A stretch of DNA of 8,478 nt from JBBDWZ01 sp050732575 (GTDB taxonomy: Bacteria; Gemmatimonadota; Gemmatimonadetes; Longimicrobiales; RSA9): assembly GCA_050732575.1 (NCBI GenBank), contig JBOHRF010000223.1:1-8478 (forward strand), written 5' to 3'. The first letter of the stretch is position 1. Each line of letters begins with the position of its first letter. A model generated the notes under the pieces. It did not search any database, had not been told where the DNA came from, and saw nothing but the letters and a program-made list of their open reading frames with translations. The translations under genes and the position numbers were made by a program. Of this stretch, positions 1-6,376 are shown one piece after another.

Positions 1-1759
1 GTACACGGCCGGCGAGTTGTTCTTCCCCTGCGCGGTAGACGAATACGTACGCGCATGCAGCCTCTGGCGGCGGGACGGTCGCGGACGCTCGCGCCTGGTG
101 GTCGAGCCGGGAGCGCTCGATCTGGGCCAGCTCACTTGCCTTGCCGCAGCGACACCTGCGCAAATGTTGTATCTGCGCTTCGTGCAGAAGCCGCTTTCAG
201 CGCGCGAATATCAGCAGTGGCTGTTGCGGCCGCAGCGCGTGCGTTTCCATGCACCCGGACGGTTGGCGCGTGTACCGCCCTGGTCGCGGCTGCTGGATTC
301 GGGCTTCGACCTGTCGTTGCTGGTACGCGGGAGAGTGCCGGGCGGCACGACCGCGGCCGCGGAGATCAAGTATACGCAGCTCCAGACACGCGACCCGCGA
401 CGCGTGTACTACGCGCGCGTAGTGCGTGCGGGCGCCTGGACCGTGCTCCACTATCTGTTCTTCTTCGTCATGAATGATTGGCGATCCACGTTTCATGGCG
501 CCAACGACCACGAAGCAGATTGGGAGCAGATCTTCATCTATCTGTACGCAGCACACGATGGCGCGCTCGAGCCACGCTGGGTTGCCTTTGCCTCGCATGA
601 CTATCACGGCGATGACCTGCGCCGGCGTTGGGATGATCCGCTGCTGGTGAAAGAAGGATGGCACCCGGTGGTCTTTGCGGCCGCAGGATCGCATGCCAGC
701 TACTTCGAGGCGGGCGAATACGTGATGGGCGTCGAACCGCGCTTTCTGCGACCCGTAAAACGCGTGGTCGGCTCGCTGCGCCGATTCTGGGTGGAGACGT
801 TGCGCCAGGGTCAGCACGAGGCCGTGGATCACTCGGTCAATGCACTCATCGATGTTCCGTTCATCGATTATGCGCGTGGTGATGGCCTGGTCATTGGGCC
901 GGGTGGCAATTCGGCGTGGACGCCTGTCCTGATCTCCGACGATGTTGCGTGGGTAGCGCGCTACCGCGGCTTGTGGGGACTGGACACGCGCGATGCGTTC
1001 GGTGGTGAGCGGGCACCCGCAGGCCCGAAATACAATCGCGACGGATCGGAACGATTGTCCTGGTACGATCCGCTCGGCTTTGCCGGCCTGGACAAAGTGA
1101 TGCCGCCACCCGAGCTGGCGCCCGCGCTACAAACACGTGAACAACAGCTCGAGTGCGAGCTGATGGACCTGGACCACCGCATTGCGGAGCGGCGCCGCGA
1201 AGTCCAGACGCTGGCGCTCGATGAAGAAGCACTGCGCGCTACAGAATGCAGTAGTGCCATACACAAGCAGACGGCCACCGCGCTGGCGCGAGCCGAAAAA
1301 GAACTGCGCTCCCTGAAGTTGCACCGCAACGTGATGGCGCAGACGCGTGAGGCCGTTGCGCGTTACGATGCGCGCGTCCGGGCGGGCGCGGCCGACCACC
1401 CGCAGGCACACCTGCACCACGTCCACCTCCCCGATCCAACACCTGCGCCCCGGCGAGTACTGCAGATATGGGCGGCGTTCAGCGGTGCCGTTGCCCTGCT
1501 CGCCGTCGGCACGTTGCTCGTGGTATTCCCCAGCCACTGGCTGCTCTGGGCGCTGGCGCTTTTCCTTGGCTTTGCAACTGTAGAGGCCGGCGCCGAAGGC
1601 CGGCTGCTGAACTTCCTGTTGAGCGTGGCCATTGTCCTGGCCGTTTTTTCCGCGCTGATCCTGGCCTGGGAATTCTGGCGCGTGCTGGTCGTGGTCCTGC
1701 TCGCGGTGGCGATTGCACTCATGATCCGTGACAACCTGCGCGAGGTACGCGGCGCGTAG
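1..1759 (+). CDS. Vps62-like domain membrane protein with coiled coil and four C-terminal TM segments (5' partial)
   Basis: The frame is open to the left edge from base 2 (YTAGELFFP...), so the true start is probably upstream; a TTG at 17 is the first possible start inside and gives 580 residues, used for numbering. Residues about 1-360 resemble the Vps62 (vacuolar protein sorting 62) family: an N-terminal ELFFP motif, NDHEADWE (163-170), SHDYHGD (193-199), GWHPVVFAAAGSHASYF (214-230) and a closing WYDPLGF block (349-355). These His/Asp/Glu-rich motifs are the conserved core of that family, whose biochemical function is unknown. Residues about 370-450 are charged and helical, likely a coiled coil. 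Residues about 484-570 hold four hydrophobic segments (near 484-504, 507-524, 530-550, 554-570). The Vps62-like part and coiled coil would lie on one side of the membrane. No signal peptide can be assessed. Family assignment is by remembered motif pattern, moderately sure; the cellular role is not known. Confidence 0.7.
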   Translation, partial: YTAGELFFPCAVDEYVRACSLWRRDGRGRSRLVVEPGALDLGQLTCLAAATPAQMLYLRFVQKPLSAREYQQWLLRPQRVRFHAPGRLARVPPWSRLLDSGFDLSLLVRGRVPGGTTAAAEIKYTQLQTRDPRRVYYARVVRAGAWTVLHYLFFFVMNDWRSTFHGANDHEADWEQIFIYLYAAHDGALEPRWVAFASHDYHGDDLRRRWDDPLLVKEGWHPVVFAAAGSHASYFEAGEYVMGVEPRFLRPVKRVVGSLRRFWVETLRQGQHEAVDHSVNALIDVPFIDYARGDGLVIGPGGNSAWTPVLISDDVAWVARYRGLWGLDTRDAFGGERAPAGPKYNRDGSERLSWYDPLGFAGLDKVMPPPELAPALQTREQQLECELMDLDHRIAERRREVQTLALDEEALRATECSSAIHKQTATALARAEKELRSLKLHRNVMAQTREAVARYDARVRAGAADHPQAHLHHVHLPDPTPAPRRVLQIWAAFSGAVALLAVGTLLVVFPSHWLLWALALFLGFATVEAGAEGRLLNFLLSVAIVLAVFSALILAWEFWRVLVVVLLAVAIALMIRDNLREVRGA

Positions 1760-1894
1760 CTCGCCACGTGGCAACCCACCAATCCGTCCTGACACAAAAC
1801 TGATCACAGATAGACCTCTGCGGGTTCGCCGACCAGTGAAATGACTCGCGGGTCAGCGAGAAGGGAGTCACAGGGGATAGCTCAATGCTAGCCT

Positions 1895-1906
1895 AGGTTC
1901 GAACCT
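1895..1906. promoter_or_regulatory. 12-bp perfect palindrome, possible operator
   Basis: AGGTTCGAACCT is a perfect palindrome 20 bases before the hydrolase ATG, nested within a CACAGG/CCTGTG inverted repeat. Its position could suit a repressor site or a leader hairpin. Perfect 12-mers occur about once per 4 kb by chance, so this alone is weak evidence. Confidence 0.25.
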
Positions 1907-1913
1907 GTGCCGC

Positions 1914-1919
1914 GGAAGG
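1914..1919 (+). promoter_or_regulatory. Ribosome binding site of the hydrolase gene
   Basis: GGAAGG lies six bases before ATG 1926. It supports that start, which also gives a complete lipoprotein signal peptide. Confidence 0.6.
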
Positions 1920-1925
1920 CCTCCC

Positions 1926-3218
1926 ATGCATCGACATGTCCGCTACATCCTGGCTGCCGTTTTGGTCCTTACGAGTTGTGACGCCGACGAAGAGATCGTT
2001 GGTCCCCCACCTGCCACCGCTACCTGTCCCGCAGGTATGCCTGCCGTCCCGATCACCTGCTACCGCGGACAGAGCCCTTCGGGAGCAGATTACGTGATCG
2101 CCATGCCCCAGAACTGGAATGGGACATTGATCCTGTTCAACCGGGGTGCAACACCAGTCCCCCTCGACTCGGCGCGCGTATTCGGCCCAGCACGTCTGCT
2201 CCTGGCCGACAGCGTGGCCGTGGCCGCGACCGCTTATCGGAGCGCTACTCCGCTGGCGCGCGCTGCAGCCGAAGACGTGCAACAGCTGCGTCGCGTCTTT
2301 GCAGCCAACCTGGGCGAACCGCGCCGCGTTGTAGTGAGCGGCGTTTCCTTCGGCGGACTGGTGACCGCCCTGTGCGCGGAGATCTATCGGACCTTCCACG
2401 GCGCTTTCGCCGGGTGTGGCCTGCTAGCGGGCGGACCCCGCAGCTACCATCCGCTGCTCGACATTCGCGTCATCTATCAGTTCTACTGTCGCAACCTGCC
2501 GCGGGCCGGAGAGCCGCAGTACGATCTCTTCCTCGGTCAGGGCACGCCCCCGCTGAGCGTGGCTGAAGTGCGCAGCCGCGTCAACGAGTGCACGGGCATC
2601 TCACTCCCAGCAGCGCCGCGGTCGGCGCAACAAAGTCAGAACCTGGCAAACATCCTCAACGTGGTACGCATTCCCGAGAATTATTTGCTGACCAACCTGG
2701 AAGCCGCCAACGTTCTGCTGGGCATCCTGGTACGCGATGTAATGGCGGGCCGCAATCCAGTCAGCAACATGGGTGTCACCTACAGCGGATCCACGGACGA
2801 CGCGGCGCTCAACAGTGGAGTGGCGCGTTATGCAGCCGATGCCGGGGCCGCGGCCAGGCTCGCGGCCGACGATCCAACGGGCCGCGTCTCCATTCCAGTC
2901 GTCACGCTGCATGCGATCGATGATGGGCGCGCGTACGTCGAAAACGAGGCCGCATACCGCGCGGCGTTCCAACGTGCCGGGACACTTCCGTTGCTCTTCC
3001 AGGCGTATACCAACCAGGGGGGTCACTGTCAGTTCACGCAACCCGAAACGCTGGCCATGTACAGTGTTCTGCTCAACTGGATCGACACGCGCTCGCCGCC
3101 CACACAGCAGGAGCTGATGGCCGTGTGTGAACGCTACCGCACCCGGTTCGGCGGCATGTGCCGCTTCAATGCCACCTTCCAGCCGGCTGCGCTGGAGACG
3201 CGGATGTATTCGCGTTGA
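1926..3218 (+). CDS. Secreted alpha/beta hydrolase lipoprotein
   Basis: 430 residues. The N-terminus is a lipoprotein signal peptide: HRH near the start, a hydrophobic stretch (7-16) and lipobox LTSC with the lipidated cysteine at 18, so the enzyme should sit in the periplasm or on the outer membrane. A PNWNGTLILF-type strand (PQNWNGTLILF, 61-71) opens the alpha/beta hydrolase fold. The nucleophile elbow is GVSFGG (139-144), giving Ser141. A large insertion (about 170-320) may form a lid over the active site. The likely acid is Asp332 or Asp333 in HAIDDG, and the catalytic histidine is His367 in GGHCQF. Cys34 and Cys45 could form a disulfide. Substrate is unknown; esterase, lipase-like or peptidase activity are all possible, and no neighbour narrows it. 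The start is fixed by the signal peptide and a GGAAGG ribosome site. Its 3' end faces the next gene 14 bases away, so the two are convergent and not an operon. Fold assignment is confident; activity is not. Confidence 0.85.
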   Translation: MHRHVRYILAAVLVLTSCDADEEIVGPPPATATCPAGMPAVPITCYRGQSPSGADYVIAMPQNWNGTLILFNRGATPVPLDSARVFGPARLLLADSVAVAATAYRSATPLARAAAEDVQQLRRVFAANLGEPRRVVVSGVSFGGLVTALCAEIYRTFHGAFAGCGLLAGGPRSYHPLLDIRVIYQFYCRNLPRAGEPQYDLFLGQGTPPLSVAEVRSRVNECTGISLPAAPRSAQQSQNLANILNVVRIPENYLLTNLEAANVLLGILVRDVMAGRNPVSNMGVTYSGSTDDAALNSGVARYAADAGAAARLAADDPTGRVSIPVVTLHAIDDGRAYVENEAAYRAAFQRAGTLPLLFQAYTNQGGHCQFTQPETLAMYSVLLNWIDTRSPPTQQELMAVCERYRTRFGGMCRFNATFQPAALETRMYSR

Positions 3219-3232
3219 CCGGTCCGCTGGCT

Positions 3233-3901
3233 TCAGGCCGGCCCTTCCTGGAAGCCACGAAGGGCGGTGGTCTTGATGCCGAAGCGGACGGAAAGCGCGC
3301 GAATCCCGAAGACCACGGCAATCGTGATCCAGGCTGCCTGGGTCACGCGCAGATCGAGCGTGCGGGTGAGCAATAGATACAGTGCGCAGCCAAAAAGTGC
3401 GGCCACGGCTTCCAGCGTGCCCGGCCGCATGAGATGCGGTTCGCGCGCGATCAAAACAGAGCGCAGAACGCCGCCGCCCACGGCGTTGACCATGCCGACC
3501 AGTACCACGCCCAGCAAGCTGATGCCCAGCACACTCGCCCGGTTCATGCCTACCACGGCATACGCGCCCAGGCCCAGCGCATCGACCATGCTGACTAGCG
3601 GATAAAAACCTTTGATGGCCTGCACGCGTTTGCCCAGCACTACAACGAACACAGTGGCGAGCACGACCAGCCCCAGATAAACCGGACTGCGTACCAGCAA
3701 AGGGGGCCCGTCCTGCAGGAACAACCCATCGCGCAAAAGGCCACCCCCCGTGGCCGAGACCAGGGCCAGAATCATGATGCCGATCACATCGTAACCATAG
3801 CGGGCGCCCAGCAAGGCTCCGCTCACTGCCCACAGAAACGTGGCGCCATAGTCGAACACAGCGGGCAGCACAAAGACGTCCGCCGTTTGCTCTAACATCA
3901 T
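3233..3901 (-). CDS. YicG/TRIC-type (UPF0126, glycine transporter family) membrane protein
   Basis: About 222 residues from ATG 3901. A second ATG at 3898 follows immediately and has better spacing to the GAGAGG site; a TTG at 3913 is also in frame but less likely. The protein is almost wholly hydrophobic, with about seven membrane helices. It shows the internal duplication typical of this family: SATGGGLLRDGL (49-60) in the first half and NAVGGGVLRSVL (139-150) in the second, each a glycine-kinked helix followed by an arginine. Family members include E. coli YicG and YadS and are related to TRIC cation channels; YicG has been linked to glycine uptake. Length matches the usual 200-220 residues. 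It should lie in the inner membrane and move a small solute or cation; which one cannot be told from sequence. It appears monocistronic, converging on the hydrolase gene and preceded by a structured repeat region. Confidence 0.9.
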   Translation of the reverse strand: MMLEQTADVFVLPAVFDYGATFLWAVSGALLGARYGYDVIGIMILALVSATGGGLLRDGLFLQDGPPLLVRSPVYLGLVVLATVFVVVLGKRVQAIKGFYPLVSMVDALGLGAYAVVGMNRASVLGISLLGVVLVGMVNAVGGGVLRSVLIAREPHLMRPGTLEAVAALFGCALYLLLTRTLDLRVTQAAWITIAVVFGIRALSVRFGIKTTALRGFQEGPA

Positions 3902-3905
3902 TCGC

Positions 3906-3911
3906 CCTCTC
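3906..3911 (-). promoter_or_regulatory. Ribosome binding site of the YicG/TRIC-type gene
   Basis: On the minus strand GAGAGG lies 4 bases before ATG 3901 and 7 before ATG 3898. It argues against the upstream TTG at 3913, which would overlap the site. Confidence 0.5.
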
Positions 3912-3960
3912 AACGTGCTGAGAACGTGAGCGGATCCTCGCCCGCCTCACCTTCAGAATT

Positions 3961-4051
3961 GGGATGAGGGGATTTTGAAACGGCGATAGGGAGATCTGTT
4001 TTTTTTATCTCCGTCATCCCCGCCGTTCATCTCCTCATCCCCTGTGAGGGG
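3961..4051. repeat. Long imperfect inverted repeat built from degenerate GGRGATGA units
   Basis: Two 35-base arms, 3961-3995 and 4007-4041, are separated by 11 bases containing eight T residues. Matching blocks are the outer GGGATGAGG/CCTCATCCC, the middle AACGGCG/CGCCGTT and the inner GGAGAT/ATCTCC. Read on the minus strand, the right arm is a direct repeat: GGGGATGA-GGAGAT then GGGGATGACGGAGAT, so the structure seems to come from roughly 9-base GGRGATGAN units present in both orientations. A small hairpin CCCCT-GTG-AGGGG (4039-4051) overlaps the right end, and a further GATGAGG (4067-4073) could compete for pairing with CCTCATC (4033-4039). Confidence 0.6.
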
Positions 4052-4141
4052 TCTCCTCGGACCACTGATGAGGTCGCGCGTCAACGGCTGATCTCATATT
4101 GACTGGCAGCCTGGTCGGAACTCAACATTCTCATCTCCGGT

Positions 4142-4289
4142 CCCGCGTCGCCCTGGCGGGATGGCTGCCCGCACGCCGCGCGGCAGGCGTTAGCGGGTCT
4201 TCCCGCGGAACGGCATACCGGTCACGCCCACGCGTCACTCACCACGCGGACGCCACTCCACTGCATGGCCGGTGTACTTTTCCGGTCAT
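4142..4289 (+). other. Run of four predicted hairpins upstream of the broken gene
   Basis: Hairpins in order: CCCGC/GCGGG (4142-4146, 4156-4160); CTGCCCGC/GCGcGGCAG (4165-4172, 4178-4186, one bulge); GCGGG-TCTT-CCCGC (4193-4206); ATGGCCGG/CCGGTCAT (4265-4272, 4282-4289, one G-T pair). The last ends 10 bases before the ribosome site at 4300. The arms CCCGC and GCGGG recur, so alternative pairings are possible. It could be a structured 5' leader; high GC makes chance hairpins common. No known riboswitch pattern was recognised. Confidence 0.35.
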
Positions 4290-4299
4290 GACATCCAGC

Positions 4300-4303
4300 G
4301 GAG
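4300..4303 (+). promoter_or_regulatory. Ribosome binding site of the broken SnoaL-like gene
   Basis: GGAG lies seven bases before ATG 4311. The start signals and the following signal peptide are intact although the rest of the gene is broken. Confidence 0.5.
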
Positions 4304-4310
4304 TCCCATC

Positions 4311-4859
4311 ATGAGTAGTTTTACCACGGCCCTGGCATTCGCGGCCATTTCACTTCTGCCCGCTTCACTCCGCGCGCAAGAGCTGCCTCGCGACCTGGCC
4401 AGCCTAAGAAGCCGAGCGCGCGTTCAGTCGCGCTTCGGTCGCCAAAGGCATTCGCGCATCGTTCATTGAATTCTTTGCTGAAAAAGGTGTGGGCTTCAAT
4501 CCGCAGCCCGTGAAGGCCAAAAAGGACCTTTTGGCCTCACCGCCTGACAGCGCGCCTGCGCCCATGATCCTCAGTTGGGAACCCGTGTACGCAGGCATAT
4601 CGCGCGCCGGTGATCTCGGCTTTACGACCGGGCCCACCACGCGCACGGAGCGCGCGAGCGGACGCAAGCAGCCAGGCTGGTTGTCGATGTCGCACGCTCG
4701 CTCGACCTCGGCTACTCCTACGGCAAATACGAAGTGACCGCCGGCACCAACAATACTCCCGCCGAAACCGGCCACTACGTGCACGTCTGGCGCAAAGCTG
4801 CTGACGGCAGGTGGAAGCTCTTAGCCGATATCGCTCAGGCCCAACGTTCCGGTACGTAG
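4311..4859 (+). pseudogene. Broken gene for a secreted SnoaL/NTF2-like (DUF4440-type) protein
   Basis: From ATG 4311 the frame encodes a signal peptide (MSSFTTALAFAAISLLPASL, then RAQ) and DLASL, but then runs into a meaningless stretch that stops at 4467-4469. From 4408 the next frame continues sensibly: EAERAFSRASVAKGIRASFI, FFAEKGVGFNPQPVKAK, ILSWEPVYAGISRAGDLGFT, as in DUF4440/SnoaL-like proteins, until about 4660. Sense then returns to the first frame: RSLDLGYSYGKYEV, GHYVHVWRKAADGRWKLLAD, with stop TAG 4857-4859. So there are two frame changes, near 4404-4408 and between about 4660 and 4700. The strand motif GDLGFTTG and its counterpart LDLGYSYG occur only about 30 codons apart although each NTF2-like domain has one. 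This suggests that the start of a first domain was joined to the end of a second by an internal deletion. Sequencing error could explain the first shift but not the doubled motif. Members of the family include enzymes and ligand binders; the function here is unknown. Confidence 0.75.
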
Positions 4860-4972
4860 TCGCAGAAAACGACCAAAAACATCGCGCATGTTTTTGGTCG
4901 TTCTCAGCGTCCTCCGTCGTTCCTCCTGTCGTTCTCTGCGACTGAAATCTTTAGTCGTTTATCTGCTGCATC
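4860..4972. other. Intergenic region between converging transcripts
   Basis: 113 bases between the end of the broken gene (+) and the susD-like stop (-). It holds a strong hairpin (4865-4905), a second partner for its left arm (4928-4942), four copies of GTCGTT (4897, 4916, 4928, 4954) and a small CGACT/AGTCG hairpin (4939-4943, 4953-4957). No gene is seen. Confidence 0.6.
4865..4905. terminator. Strong hairpin, probable bidirectional terminator
   Basis: AACGACCAAAAACAT (4868-4882) and ATGTTTTTGGTCGTT (4888-4902) pair perfectly over 15 bp around a five-base CGCGC loop, and extend to 18 bp with one mismatch. It sits between two converging transcription units, where a shared terminator is expected. 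There is no T-run just after the stem on either strand, so it is not a textbook intrinsic terminator and could instead be an RNA-stabilising 3' hairpin. Confidence 0.6.
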
Positions 4973-6364
4973 TCACGCACCGTTGGCAACCGAGCAAGGC
5001 GCTTCCTTCTCGCGCGCCAGGCACTCGGCCTCGGGAATGGGGAATGCCGCGTTACGCGTGTGATTGGAACGATCGAGTGGCAGGTCGTTCAATCGATTGT
5101 AACGCCGCAGGTCAATCCAGCGATGTCCCTCGAACAGCAGCGAATAGCGCTTCTGCTTGAGCAGCTCAGTGAGTGTCGCCTGGCTCGCCTGCGTCAAGGC
5201 GGCGAGGCCGCCCGAGTTGGTCCGGACGAAGTTGATATCGGTGAGTGCCGCAGCAGCGTTGCCCAGGCCGATGTTCGCCTCGGCACGCAGCAGGATCAGC
5301 TCCTCGTTGCGGATGATCGGAATCGGGGCATTCAAACTGCCGTAGTGCGCGAACCCCTTGTCCGTGGTAATGAAGCTCACGGTGCGCGAGGTAACATTAC
5401 GAATCTTCCGTTGAACGCGCAGGTCCAACTCACCGTTCGTGCGGCGATCGGCGTCCGTCACGATCGATGGGTGCGCCAGAATGTCGGGCGCGGGTCGCGG
5501 ATCGAACAACTCATTCACATCGTCACCCGCGCCCGTGGTGAATACGTGAAATGCGCCCACGTTGAGTTGCGTTGCATCCAGGGTCAGGAACGACTCGTTC
5601 AGTGCGGTCAGCGCTGACGCGTACTGGGCGCGGTACACTTCGACGCGTGCCTTGAGCGCGCGGTTGAAGCGCAGGAACGTGGCCGGCGTATTGAATCCGG
5701 TGAATCCGCTGGAAAGCGGGAACGGGAAGGCCGCGCCGCCCGCCTGCAGGTGTGTCCTGGCTTCATCGAGCAGCTGCGCCACGCGCGTCAGCCCTTCGGC
5801 ACGGGTCGAGAGACGGGCCGGCGCCTCGGTCGGGACACGGTTGAGATCGAGCGCGACTCCATTCACATCGCGCGTGTTCACCACCAGGAGCAGTTCGTGC
5901 GCCTGCAGCGTCTTCAGGTAACCGCGTGTGGCTTCTTTCTGCGCGGTGGAGAACGCCGCCACTTTCTCCAGGCCTTCGAGCGTAATGGTGGCGTGCCGGA
6001 TGTTGCGATAGCGGTCGATCCACAGGTTGCCGCCGAACGCCGGACTGCTCGGATTCAGTTGCCCCTCGAGCATCTCGGTAATGAAACGTGGATCGGCACC
6101 ATCGAAATTGTACGACTCACGCCCGACGATACCGACCAGTGAGATGTAGCCGTTGCGGTCATCGAACTCGTCGCGCATACCCACCAGCATGCCGGTGGCA
6201 GCGGCCGCGATGATCGCGGGCGAGGGATTCTGCAGCTCCTCCAGACTCGGATTGTTGTAGTCCGGGACCAGCAGGTCATCACCGCAGCCGGCCAAAAGAA
6301 CGGGCACCATCACGGCCGTCCGAAACAGCCGCATTCTATTCGCGATTTGCTTTTGCGTTATCAT
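4973..6364 (-). CDS. SusD/RagB-family outer-membrane nutrient-binding lipoprotein
   Basis: 463 residues. The signal peptide ends in lipobox LLAGC with the lipidated cysteine at 27, followed by GDDLLVPDYNNPS, the usual start of mature SusD-like proteins. Further family marks are NLWIDRYRNIRHA (113-125, helical N-terminal region), PIPIIRNEELILLRAEA (347-363, the TPR-type helix that usually begins P-x-I-R-x-x-E), KRYSLLFEGHRWIDLRRYN (405-423) and FPIPEAE (441-447). SusD proteins sit on the cell surface as a hinged lid on a SusC pore, capture an oligosaccharide or peptide and hand it to the pore. Length is normal to slightly short for the family. Cys448 and Cys457 near the C-terminus could form a disulfide. 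The start is fixed by a GGGAGG site five bases upstream. It is 11 bases downstream of the SusC-like gene and surely cotranscribed. Family is certain; ligand is unknown, since no degradative enzyme gene is next to it here. Confidence 0.95.
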   Translation of the reverse strand: MITQKQIANRMRLFRTAVMVPVLLAGCGDDLLVPDYNNPSLEELQNPSPAIIAAAATGMLVGMRDEFDDRNGYISLVGIVGRESYNFDGADPRFITEMLEGQLNPSSPAFGGNLWIDRYRNIRHATITLEGLEKVAAFSTAQKEATRGYLKTLQAHELLLVVNTRDVNGVALDLNRVPTEAPARLSTRAEGLTRVAQLLDEARTHLQAGGAAFPFPLSSGFTGFNTPATFLRFNRALKARVEVYRAQYASALTALNESFLTLDATQLNVGAFHVFTTGAGDDVNELFDPRPAPDILAHPSIVTDADRRTNGELDLRVQRKIRNVTSRTVSFITTDKGFAHYGSLNAPIPIIRNEELILLRAEANIGLGNAAAALTDINFVRTNSGGLAALTQASQATLTELLKQKRYSLLFEGHRWIDLRRYNRLNDLPLDRSNHTRNAAFPIPEAECLAREKEAPCSVANGA

Positions 6365-6369
6365 GTTTG

Positions 6370-6376
6370 CCTCCCT
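6370..6376 (-). promoter_or_regulatory. Ribosome binding site of the SusD-like gene
   Basis: On the minus strand AGGGAGG ends five bases before ATG 6364 and overlaps the last base of the SusC-like stop codon (6376-6378). This suggests tight translational coupling of the pair. Confidence 0.75.

Larger units (their letters stand above)
1760..1925. other. Intergenic region upstream of the hydrolase gene
   Basis: 166 bases between the stop of the Vps62-like gene and the hydrolase start. It holds a 10-bp palindrome GCCACGTGGC (1763-1772), a hairpin CTCGC-GGGTCA-GCGAG (1845-1860), a CACAGG/CCTGTG inverted repeat (1869-1874 and 1904-1909) and a 12-bp palindrome (1895-1906). No T-run follows any hairpin, so none is a convincing intrinsic terminator. 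CTGACA (1789-1794) could serve as a weak -35 box, but no good -10 box follows it. Confidence 0.5.
3914..4310. other. Gene-free region with repeats and hairpins
   Basis: About 400 bases between divergent genes (YicG/TRIC-type leftward, broken SnoaL-like gene rightward). Short open frames here have no family resemblance and no good start signals. The left half (3961-4051) holds a degenerate repeat and long inverted repeat; the right half (4142-4289) holds four consecutive hairpins. Promoters for both flanking genes should lie here. TTGACT (4099-4104) is a plausible plus-strand -35 box, but the -10 candidate 17 bases on (TCAACA) is poor. Confidence 0.6.

Noticed and set aside
1878..1897. Similarity of TAGCTCAATGCTAGCCTAGG to strong synthetic sigma-70 promoter cores
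   Set aside because: The matching words are out of order, and no proper -35 box lies at the right distance.
1869..1920. A possible tRNA gene from box-like motifs TAGCTCAAT and GGTTCGAACC
   Set aside because: The motifs are only about 18 bases apart, with no room for an anticodon arm. The T-stem and acceptor positions do not pair, and no CCA-type end is seen.
3219..3260. Possible terminator between the convergent hydrolase and YicG/TRIC-type genes
   Set aside because: Only an imperfect CTTCAGG/CCTGGAAG pairing is present, mostly inside the YicG/TRIC-type coding sequence, with no T-run.
2601..3950. Long open frame on the minus strand across the hydrolase and YicG/TRIC-type genes
   Set aside because: It overlaps two well-supported genes in other frames. 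Its arginine-rich, low-complexity composition is typical of antisense frames in high-GC DNA.
3961..4289. A CRISPR array from the repeated GATGA units
   Set aside because: Units are short, degenerate and adjacent, without regular spacers, and no cas gene is near.
4099..4314. Small plus-strand open frame in the gene-free region
   Set aside because: The product is arginine-rich and unstructured, there is no ribosome site, and it runs over the start of the broken SnoaL-like gene.
5060..5617. Plus-strand open frame antisense to the SusD-like gene
   Set aside because: No family resemblance is seen, and it lies fully inside a certain gene on the other strand.
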